Of a stretch of DNA of 64,000 bases, positions 34,891 to 43,200 are shown piece after piece; the first letter of the stretch is position 1; each line of letters opens with the position of its first letter. A model generated the notes under the pieces. It was not told where the DNA came from. It saw only the letters and a list, made by a program, of their open reading frames with translations, and ran no database searches. The DNA comes from an uncultured Bacteroidales bacterium (GTDB lineage: Bacteria; Bacteroidota; Bacteroidia; Bacteroidales; FEN-979), in contig CAIWXI010000075.1 in the NCBI GenBank assembly GCA_903916595.1, positions 1 to 64,000 on the forward strand, in the 5' to 3' direction. Position numbers and translations under genes: made by a program.

Positions 34891-36225
34891 ATGACTTACG
34901 AAGAAAGACTACAGCACGTCTCGGTGCTTGGCGCCGCCGGTAAAATGGGAAGCGGCATACTGCTGCTCACGGCGGTCGAAATGGCCGACCTGAGCCTGAA
35001 GCCCGTGAACAAAGGCAAGACCTTTGTATTGAATGCCATCGATGTTTCCGATGAAGCCTTGTCGGGCGTTATGCGTTATCTGAAAGCCCAGATACTGAAA
35101 ATTGCCGAGAAAAAGGTGATCGGACTCAGGGCCATTTATGCCGACCGCCGCGACCTGGTCGATAACGACGAGATCATCGCCCAGTACATTTTCGATGTGA
35201 TGAATGTGGTAAGGCCTACGACCCGTCTTGAAGCTGCATACGATTCGAATATGATCTTTGAAGCGATCAAGGAAGATTCAGCTCTTAAAGTCAAGATCTT
35301 TTCGCAGATCAGTCAGAACAATCCGAAGCAGCCCTGGTTCTTCACCAACACTTCATCCATCCCCATCACCGTGCTGGATGAAGGCGCCGGGCTTGGCGGC
35401 CGCATCATAGGATTCCATTTTTACAATCCCCCCGCCATTCAGAAACTGGTGGAAGTCATCCGCAGTAAACATACCCTGGATGAAGTAAACGAGTTTGCAC
35501 TGGCCTATGCAAAAGCGCTTCGCAAAGTTGTAGTACCGGCGAATGATATTGCAGGATTTATCGGCAACGGACATTTCATGCGCGATATACTGTATGCCGT
35601 GGAAGAAGTTCACAAACTACTCAATGACATGTCGGTCACGGAAGCTATATATGCCGTAAACAAGATCAGCCAGGATTATCTTGTACGACCTATGGGCATT
35701 TTCCAGCTCATCGACTATGTAGGCGTCGACGTTTGCAGTTTCATCATGTTCGTGATGAACCCGTTTACGAAGGATGAAGAGATACATAGTCCGCTGTTGG
35801 ACAAACTCCTGGGAATGGGAGTCAAAGGCGGTCAGTATTCTGATGGATCACAGAAAGACGGCATCCTGAAATATGAGAAAGGAAAGATCGTTGCAGTGTA
35901 TGATCCGCTTAATCAGGCTTATGTTCCTGTAAGTCAGTTCCAATCGAAAGTGGATGAAAAACTGGGTACAATGCCTGCAGCTCCGGCATGGAAGACCGTT
36001 GTGGGTAACAAAGCCAAGGACGATCTCCTGAAACCATATTTTGCCCGGCTTACAACCGCTTCATCACTGGGAGCAGGCATCGCCAGGGATTATGTGAAAA
36101 AGTCGAAAGAGATAGGCAAACACCTCGTTTCAAGCGGAGTTGCCTTTAATGATGCCGACGTGAATACGGTGCTGCTCACAGGCTTTTTCCACGCTTATGG
36201 TCCGATTAATGAGTATCTTGATTAA
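34891..36225 (+). CDS. 3-hydroxyacyl-CoA dehydrogenase-family protein
   Basis: 444 residues, longer than the usual 280. The N-terminal Rossmann part has VSVLGAAGKMGSG (about 10-22) for NAD, then TNTSSIPITVL and GFHFYNPPAIQKLVEVI with the catalytic His, followed by two helical domains. A C-terminal helical extension of about 150 residues (from about 290) is characteristic of a Bacteroidota subgroup. It should oxidise or form 3-hydroxyacyl-CoA. Second gene of the acyl-CoA set, 12 bases before the thiolase gene. Confidence 0.88.
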   Translation: MTYEERLQHVSVLGAAGKMGSGILLLTAVEMADLSLKPVNKGKTFVLNAIDVSDEALSGVMRYLKAQILKIAEKKVIGLRAIYADRRDLVDNDEIIAQYIFDVMNVVRPTTRLEAAYDSNMIFEAIKEDSALKVKIFSQISQNNPKQPWFFTNTSSIPITVLDEGAGLGGRIIGFHFYNPPAIQKLVEVIRSKHTLDEVNEFALAYAKALRKVVVPANDIAGFIGNGHFMRDILYAVEEVHKLLNDMSVTEAIYAVNKISQDYLVRPMGIFQLIDYVGVDVCSFIMFVMNPFTKDEEIHSPLLDKLLGMGVKGGQYSDGSQKDGILKYEKGKIVAVYDPLNQAYVPVSQFQSKVDEKLGTMPAAPAWKTVVGNKAKDDLLKPYFARLTTASSLGAGIARDYVKKSKEIGKHLVSSGVAFNDADVNTVLLTGFFHAYGPINEYLD

Positions 36226-36237
36226 AATGTTTTTAAA

Positions 36238-37476
36238 ATGAAAAAACTGAGAAGAAAAGTATATATGGTGGCCGGGTACAACACCATTTCGATGGGTAGC
36301 GGCCGCAAGGAATTTTCCCCAAAAAGGGAACGACCTGGCCTTGAAGACTATATTAAAGAGGCAGGGCAGGGTACTCTGAAACAGATTGGAGGCGCACAGA
36401 ATGTGGATGAATGTGTGATCGGGAATTTCATGGCTTCACGTTTCAACAGGCAGGCCAACCTGGCGGCGTTCTTTCCTTTTATTGATGAAGGATTACGTTA
36501 TAAACCCGCGACACGGGTAGAGGGTGCATGTGGAACCGGCGGACTGGCTCTGATGAACGGGATCAAAAGTGTACTCGCCGAGACTGCAGAAGTAGTTTTG
36601 GTTATTGGTTTTGAAGTACAGAATACGGTGAAGGCCATTTACTGTGCCGATTTCCTGGCTCCGGCAGGCTGGGCGGCGAATCGTAAAGACGGGCATGCTT
36701 ATTTTTTCCCGGGACAATTCAGTGAGAGGGCCGGGGCTTATTTTGAAAAATTCGGACGGGAAACCACCCGTAAAGGATTTGCACGCTGGTACAGGAACGC
36801 GATTGAAAATGCAAGATTATGTCCTACGGCTCAGGAATACCATAATACGATCAAGGATCTTGAAGCCGCAGCCATGGTGGAACCCAACGCAAAAGCTTTT
36901 CTGGAAAACCTTACGGCACTTGATTGTTCCAAGGTTTCAGACGGGGCTTCGGCTATTGCCATCATGAGTGAAGAAGGACTGAAACGTTGCGGCATACCGG
37001 TTACGGATGCAGTAGAGGTAGTTGGCTACGGACAGGTGGCTGAAGACATCACCAAGCCTCCTCCCGATAAGACGGCCCTGACAACCATGCGGCAGGCTGT
37101 TTCAAACGCTCTTGAGTTTGCAGGAATAAATATCGGGCAGGTGGCAACGGCTGAGATTCACGACTGCTTCACTGTGGCCGGTATTATGGCCGTTGAAGCC
37201 CTCGGATTAGCGGAACACGGAAAAGGTCCCGAATATGTTATTGCAGGGAATACTGCCCGTGACGGGAAGTTTCCGATCAATACAACCGGAGGACTCATTG
37301 GTTGGGGGCATCCCACAGGTGGTACCGGCGTTCATATGGCCGTTACCCTTTTGGAACAGCTTAAAGGCAAGGCAGGCGCGGCACAGGTGAATATCCCTGA
37401 TGACCGTCCGTATGGACTGATGGCAAATATGGGAGGAGACGATAAGACGCTGGTTGCGATAGTAGTAAGAAAATAG
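36238..37476 (+). CDS. Thiolase-family acetyl-CoA acetyltransferase
   Basis: 412 residues. Nucleophile Cys lies in VEGACGTGGLAL (about 98), the second-half motifs are EIHDCFTVAGIMAVEALG and NTTGGLIGWGHPTGGTGVHM with the catalytic His. The arrangement (CGTGG, HDCF, GHP) resembles SCP2/archaeal-type thiolases rather than classical PhaA. With its neighbours it should condense or cleave acyl-CoA units. The stop TAG is part of a degenerate octamer unit, so the last codons border repeat sequence. Confidence 0.88.
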   Translation: MKKLRRKVYMVAGYNTISMGSGRKEFSPKRERPGLEDYIKEAGQGTLKQIGGAQNVDECVIGNFMASRFNRQANLAAFFPFIDEGLRYKPATRVEGACGTGGLALMNGIKSVLAETAEVVLVIGFEVQNTVKAIYCADFLAPAGWAANRKDGHAYFFPGQFSERAGAYFEKFGRETTRKGFARWYRNAIENARLCPTAQEYHNTIKDLEAAAMVEPNAKAFLENLTALDCSKVSDGASAIAIMSEEGLKRCGIPVTDAVEVVGYGQVAEDITKPPPDKTALTTMRQAVSNALEFAGINIGQVATAEIHDCFTVAGIMAVEALGLAEHGKGPEYVIAGNTARDGKFPINTTGGLIGWGHPTGGTGVHMAVTLLEQLKGKAGAAQVNIPDDRPYGLMANMGGDDKTLVAIVVRK

Positions 37477-37518
37477 TGAAATGGTGAAATGGTGAAATGG
37501 TGAAATCTGATATCCTCC
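37473..37518. repeat. ATGGTGAA octamer array joined to heptamer units
   Basis: ATAGTGAA followed by three ATGGTGAA units (37473-37504) and then ATC, TGATATC, CTCCATC pieces. The G-to-A change in the first unit gives the thiolase stop codon TAG (37474-37476). Confidence 0.88.
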
Positions 37519-37547
37519 ATCCGGCTACGAATTAACTAAAAAGGACT

Positions 37548-38690
37548 ATGAATTTCGAACTAACTGAAGAACAGCAGATGATCCGCGACTCGGCCAGGGA
37601 CTTTGCAGAGCGCGAACTCCTTACCGACGTACTTGAACGAGACGCTAAATCTATTTATCCCACTAAGCACGTACGCCGGCTGGCTGAACTCGGATTCCTT
37701 GGAATGAACATCTCTCCCGAATGGGGTGGGGGGGGGATGGACAATATTTCCTATGCCATAGCTATTGAAGAGATATCGAAATGCGATTCTTCTGTGGGGG
37801 TGATCCTCGCTGTACATAATTCCCTGGCCTGTTATGGCCTTGAGTGTTACGGGACTGGCCAGCAAAAGGAAAAATACCTCAGGCCAATGGCTACGGGAGA
37901 AAAAATCGGCGCGTTCCTGTTATCTGAGCCGGAAGCGGGTTCTGATGCCAACTCACAACGTACATCCGCAGTCGATAAAGGAGATCATTATTTACTTAAT
38001 GGCGTAAAAAACTGGATCACCAGCGCAGATAAAGGATCAACTTACCTTGTCTTCGCACAGACCAATCCTGAACTGAAATCGAGAGGTATCAACGCATTCA
38101 TTGTTGACCGGCATGCTGCCGGCATCAGCCTGGGCCCGCATGAAGATAAGATGGGCATGCGCAGCTCCGACACCCATTCGGTGATGTTTACCGATGTAGT
38201 CGTCCCGAAGGAAAACAGGATAGGGGAAGATGGCTTTGGGTTTAAATTTGCAATGAAACTGCTCGAAGGCGGCAGGATAGGGATCGCTGCTCAGGCTCTT
38301 GGCATTGCTGAAGGAGCTTATGAAAGGGCTCTGAAATATTCAACTGAACGAAAGGCTTTCGGGACCCAGATCATTAACCACCAGGCTATTGCTTTCAAGA
38401 TCGCCGAAATGGCTACCCGTATAGAAGCAGCAAGGCACCTGGTTTATAAAGCTGCATGGCTGAAAGATAGTCATCTGCCATATGGAATGGAAAGCGCCAT
38501 GGCGAAGCTTTTTGCTGCCGAAACAGCGATGTGGGTTACTACCGAGGCGGTACAGATACACGGAGGCTATGGCTATGTAAAGGAATACCACGTGGAACGC
38601 CTGATGCGCGAAGCCAAACTCACCCAGATCTATGAAGGCACTTCAGAAATCCAGCATATTATTATTTCACGTGCAGTGCTGAAACATTAA
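37548..38690 (+). CDS. Acyl-CoA dehydrogenase (short-chain/butyryl type)
   Basis: 380 residues, standard length. FAD-dependent dehydrogenase; motifs include AFLLSEPEAGSDA, NWITSADKGSTYLVFAQT, GSSDTHS-like MRSSDTHSVMFTDV, ERKAFGTQIINHQAI, QIHGGYGYVKEYHVERLMREAKL and the C-terminal YEGTSEIQHIII. The catalytic Glu corresponds to the E of YEGTSE. It completes a set able to run acetyl-CoA to butyryl-CoA or the reverse. No electron-transfer flavoprotein genes are in view. Confidence 0.95.
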   Translation: MNFELTEEQQMIRDSARDFAERELLTDVLERDAKSIYPTKHVRRLAELGFLGMNISPEWGGGGMDNISYAIAIEEISKCDSSVGVILAVHNSLACYGLECYGTGQQKEKYLRPMATGEKIGAFLLSEPEAGSDANSQRTSAVDKGDHYLLNGVKNWITSADKGSTYLVFAQTNPELKSRGINAFIVDRHAAGISLGPHEDKMGMRSSDTHSVMFTDVVVPKENRIGEDGFGFKFAMKLLEGGRIGIAAQALGIAEGAYERALKYSTERKAFGTQIINHQAIAFKIAEMATRIEAARHLVYKAAWLKDSHLPYGMESAMAKLFAAETAMWVTTEAVQIHGGYGYVKEYHVERLMREAKLTQIYEGTSEIQHIIISRAVLKH

Positions 38691-38758
38691 AAACGTTCAG
38701 CGTTATGGCATTTATGTAAAATATTACGGTTGCGGGGATTTCTTTCAACATTTGCCTC

Positions 38759-39136
38759 ATGAATTCGACCTTGATTGTTGCTATTGTTTTTATCAATGTT
38801 GCTTTAGTACTTTATACTTTTGGAGTTTGGGCTGAAAGGATTCAGCGCAGGCTCAAATGGTGGCATCTTGTATTTTTCTGGGGAGGGCTGGTGGCCGATA
38901 CCACGGGAACTACCGCCATGAGCATTCTCGGGGGAAGCCTGTTCAGGCTGTCGTTTCACGGGATCACAGGAAATACAGCTATTTTGCTGATGCTGTTCCA
39001 TGCGGTGTGGGCAAGCATTGTGCTGATCAGGAACAATGAAAAACAGCTGGATAGCTTTCACAAATTAAGCCTTATTGTCTGGCTCATATGGCTCATCCCG
39101 ATGATCAGCGGCATGATTTTCGGGGCAACCCACTGA
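38759..39136 (+). CDS. HsmA-family small membrane protein
   Basis: 125 residues with four hydrophobic helices. The pattern YTFGVWAERIQRRLKWWHL, then a GLVADTTGTTAMSIL helix and SFHGITGNTAILLMLFHAVWA, fits the TIGR03987/HsmA family of bacterial inner-membrane proteins with unknown role. The conserved His residues facing the membrane interior suggest metal or haem binding (inference). Downstream sequence is a short GTAATTC/GTAAATC heptamer array. Confidence 0.75.
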   Translation: MNSTLIVAIVFINVALVLYTFGVWAERIQRRLKWWHLVFFWGGLVADTTGTTAMSILGGSLFRLSFHGITGNTAILLMLFHAVWASIVLIRNNEKQLDSFHKLSLIVWLIWLIPMISGMIFGATH

Positions 39137-39170
39137 GTAATCGTAATTCGTAAATCGTAAATCGTAAATT
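39137..39170. repeat. GTAATTC/GTAAATC heptamer array
   Basis: Begins right after the TGA of the gene at 38759 and ends one base before the stop of the convergent cytochrome gene. Consecutive units GTAATTC, GTAAATC, GTAAATC, GTAAATT place TAA in more than one frame, unlike the intragenic arrays. Confidence 0.88.
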
Positions 39171-39171
39171 A

Positions 39172-40149
39172 TTATAGGTGTTTCCATCTCACCACCACGT
39201 TTGTCCTGGGGGGCAGTGAATGCAGGTAAGCATAGATCGCAGCAAGGTCTTTAACCTCCATCCCGGCATACATGATCCAGGGCATAATGGTTTGCATATC
39301 CTTAAGTCCAAGTTTTGGAGCCTTGTAGTTTTCAGGATCGTAGCCCTTGAACCGTTTGATAAAATCTTCCCTGCTCATTTTTCCGATCCCGGTTTCCATA
39401 TCGGGAGTAATATTGGGGGAAGTAAGGACCCCGTTTGGCATGATGAATTCTCTCCCGCCCGAAAAAGACAGGGCTTTCACGATCTGACCATGCTCAGCCT
39501 CCGTATGACATTCAATACAACCGGATGCCCTTACCAGGTATTCCCCGTACTTCACTGAATCGGATTCAGAGGGCCTTTGAACCGGATGCGCAGCAACAGG
39601 AAATATACGTACTATCATGTTCATGGGGAACGCAGGGTTGGAAAGCGGAGGGGTGTTATGTATATCGGGAATGGTTCTGATATAGGCAATGATGGATAAA
39701 ATATCCTCTGTGTCGAGCGTTCCGTAGGCAAAGTAAGGCATGACGGGAAATAATGCCCTGCCATCCCTGCCCTCCCCGCTTGTGATCGCCCTGTAAATCT
39801 CAGCGTCGGACCAGTCAGAAAGGTTAAAAGGAGTGATGTTCGGAGATGAAAATGAACCCGGGAATCCCATCTTTTGATCGAACACCTCCCCGCCTTTTCC
39901 AAGGGTGCCGGGGATAGGCGGTCCGGAAAACCTGTCCCAGGCCCGCGTTGAATGGCAGTCCATGCAAACCGTCACATGGTTCGCCAGGTACCTTCCGCGT
40001 TCCACATTTTCAGCAGTGGCATTCACTTTAATACTCTGCAAAGGCACATTCGGCAGTGCAAAACGGATGTACAGCATTACACCCGCAACGACCAGAACCA
40101 GCGCGGAAACCAGTCCGCCCAGTATCCATACCCAGGTTTTTCTTTTCAT
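39172..40149 (-). CDS. Membrane-anchored dihaem cytochrome c
   Basis: 325 residues: N-terminal transmembrane anchor (about 8-30) and two cytochrome c domains with CMDCH (about 61-65) and CIECH (about 209-213), each followed by a candidate axial Met (MGFPGSFSSPNITP, and IMPNGVLTSPNITPD). The repeated SPNITP segment shows the domains arose by duplication. It resembles the cytochrome subunits of periplasmic dehydrogenases. The partner is not nearby. Confidence 0.9.
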   Translation of the reverse strand: MKRKTWVWILGGLVSALVLVVAGVMLYIRFALPNVPLQSIKVNATAENVERGRYLANHVTVCMDCHSTRAWDRFSGPPIPGTLGKGGEVFDQKMGFPGSFSSPNITPFNLSDWSDAEIYRAITSGEGRDGRALFPVMPYFAYGTLDTEDILSIIAYIRTIPDIHNTPPLSNPAFPMNMIVRIFPVAAHPVQRPSESDSVKYGEYLVRASGCIECHTEAEHGQIVKALSFSGGREFIMPNGVLTSPNITPDMETGIGKMSREDFIKRFKGYDPENYKAPKLGLKDMQTIMPWIMYAGMEVKDLAAIYAYLHSLPPRTNVVVRWKHL

Positions 40150-40176
40150 ACTACAAATATGGCAAAGAATTAGGCC

Positions 40177-40205
40177 TTTGTCAATATTTAAATGAATTAT
40201 TTTTG
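40177..40205 (+). promoter_or_regulatory. Putative promoter of the double UvrA-like gene
   Basis: TTTG (40177-40180), 17-base spacer, TATTTTTG (40198-40205), a full TAnnTTTG match. About 45 bases of leader to ATG 40258. Sequence match only. Confidence 0.5.
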
Positions 40206-40257
40206 CTTTTATTAATTACTGCGGATGAAGACCGGCGGCACAAAAGGCGTGGACGAA

Positions 40258-43200
40258 ATGATCAGGATAATCAATGCTCGCGAGAATAACCTTAAGTCGG
40301 TGACCCTCGATATACCAAAGAACAAGCTTGTGGTTGTAACCGGTGTTTCGGGATCGGGCAAGTCTTCCCTCATCTTCGATGTACTATACAGGGAAGCTGA
40401 ATTCAGATATTTCGGATCGTTTTCTTCTTATACCCGTTTGTTCCTTGGTAAAATAAAACGGCCTGATGTGGAACGTATCGAAGGGCTTTCGCCTGCCGTG
40501 GCTGTTAACCAGGGACCGGCGGTTAATAATCCCCGGTCGACGGTCGGAACGATCAGCGGGATTTATGATCATCTAAGGCTGTTGTTTGCGAGAACCGGAT
40601 ATCTGATATCAGGTATCCGATATCCGATAAGCCGGAGCCTTTTCTCCTTTAACACACCCGAAGGGGCCTGCCCTCAGTGCAAGGGACTGGGTCTGGAGGA
40701 CCGCCTTGACCCTGAACTTCTGATAGAGGATGCGACAAAATCCATCCGCCAGAGGGCAATGACCATCACCACCCCGAACGGCTATATTATGTATTCGCAG
40801 GTTACTCTCGATGTGCTTGACCAGGTATGCAGGGCTGAAGGCTTCAACATCGACATCCCCTGGAAGGATCTGAGCCCTGAAAATAAACATGTGATTTTTT
40901 ACGGCAGCGACAAGATTGAGATTCCGTTTGGCAAACATCCTCTCGAATCGAGGATGAAATGGAGCGGCATCACTGCAAAGCCGCGTGAAATGGGGGTTTA
41001 CAAAGGCGTTATTCCTGTGATGGAAGAGATCCTGAAGCGCGACCGCAACAAGAATATTCTGAGGTTTGTAAGAACTGCCTGCTGCTCTGTCTGCGGGGGG
41101 AAAAGGCTGAATCCCCTTGCCCTTTCGGTGAAAGTGGGGGGATGGGATATTGGCGCCTTATCGGCTATGCCGGTCACAGAGATGTCGGAGGCCATTGCCG
41201 CTATTGAGTTTCCTTTAGTGCACAAGCCGGTTGCCGGGGAGATCCTGAGCGGTATTTCTTCACTGGTGAAGGTGATGAAACAGCTTGGACTTGCACATCT
41301 TTCGGCAGACAGGGAATCGGGAAGCCTGTCGGCAGGCGAATCTCGCCGACTGAAACTTGCGACCCAGCTTGGGTCTGGCCTCAGCGGGATGATCTATGTG
41401 TTTGATGAGCCTTCAATAGGCCTGCATCATACCGAAACGGCTGCACTCATCGACGTTCTGAAGCAGCTGCGCGACCAGGGAAATACGGTGATCGTGGTGG
41501 AACACGACGAGGCATTTATCAGGCATGCCGACCATCTGATCGATATAGGCCCGGGCCCCGGTGTTAACGGCGGTAACGTTTTGGTAAACTCAGCCGTATC
41601 TGATTTAGGCGGATTGCCCGAAGCCGTAATTAACAGCAGTAAAACCTTATTATATTACTTCGGACGACTACGAGTGGATCTGACTGCTATTCCAAGGCAA
41701 GGCAGGGGAGAGCTCAGGATTTCAGGGGCATCCCACCACAACCTCAAAAACATAGATGTTTCATTTTTACTCCGGGCGCTCAACGTGGTGACTGGTGTTT
41801 CGGGTTCTGGTAAGGCAAGTCTGGTACACCAGACATTAGGGAGTTTTCTCAGGAAACAGCTGAGCGGCAGTAATGAAGAAGTCGGGAAACATACATCAAT
41901 TGACGGATGGGAAGGGATAAAACGTCTGGTTGAGATCGACCAATCGCCTATTGGCCGCACACCGCGCAGTAATCCCGCGACATATACAGGCATGTTCGAC
42001 CATATCCGTGACCTGTTTGCCGCACTGCCTGCAGCATTTGAGCGAGGATATGGTAAAAGCCGTTTTTCGTTCAATACACAAGGCGGCCGTTGCGAGGACT
42101 GCCAGGGAGCCGGCTACAGGCAAATGGGTATGCATTTCATGGGAAACGTGGAGGTGTTGTGCGAAACCTGCAATGGCCGTCGTTTCGACCAGGAAACGCT
42201 GGAGATACTCTGGAAAGGGAAAAACATTTATGATATCCTTGAAATGCCGGTTTCCGAAGCCTTTCTTTTTTTCGAAGGAGAGAAGAAAATAACGCGGTAT
42301 TTGCGCACCATGGATGAACTCGGCCTGGGGTATCTCACTCTCGGCCAGCGCTCATCAACCCTAAGCGGGGGAGAAGCCCAGAGGGTCAAACTGGCAGCCG
42401 AACTTCTGAGGAATGCGGAAGACGGGATGCAGGATGCGGGATGCGGGATGCAGGATGCGGGATGCGGGATGCAGGATGCGGGATGCAGGATGCAGGATGC
42501 GGGATGCGGGATGCAGGATGCGGGATGCAGGATGCAGGATGCGGGATGCGGGATGCAGGATGCGGGATGCGGGATGCAGGATGCGGGATGCAGGATCCCA
42601 CAAATCGTACATCGTAAATCGTACATCGTACATCGTAAATCGTACATCGTACATCGTAAATCGTACATCGTACATCGTACATCGTACATCGTAAATCATA
42701 CATTGTACATCCTCGACGAACCTACCACCGGACTGCATAACGACGATGTGAAAAAACTACTCAGCTGCCTGAACGGACTGATCGACCGGGGCCATACAGT
42801 GATTTGTATCGAACACGATCAGGCTTTTTTGCGATCGGCAGACCGGATCATACATCTGCCATCTGATATCCGATATCCGATATCAGATGGCAGATATCCG
42901 ATATCCGATATCAGATATCCGGCATCCTTATCCCTTAAAAATGTCACAACGCATAATCTAAAGGGGATTGACATACAAATCCCGCATGAACGGCTTACAG
43001 TGATCACCGGTGTTTCGGGCAGTGGCAAGTCGTCCCTGGCCTTCGATACCATTCACGCCGAAGCCCGGAACCTCTTTCTGGGTAATTTTCCGGCTTATGC
43101 ACGTTCACGCATAGGGATGAAGGATAAGCCCGACTTCGAAGAGATACATGGACTAAGGCCAACTTTCGCCGTGGAACAGCGGGGTCTGCAGTCTAATCCC

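Noticed and set aside
42424-42711. An intron, intein or mobile insertion in the UvrA-like gene
   Set aside because: The inserted sequence is only heptamer units, without splicing, endonuclease or transposase features or target-site duplication.
42716-43010. Two separate UvrA genes instead of a fusion
   Set aside because: No stop codon or new start region separates the halves; the junction is an in-frame heptamer linker and the frame stays open from 40258 to 45441.
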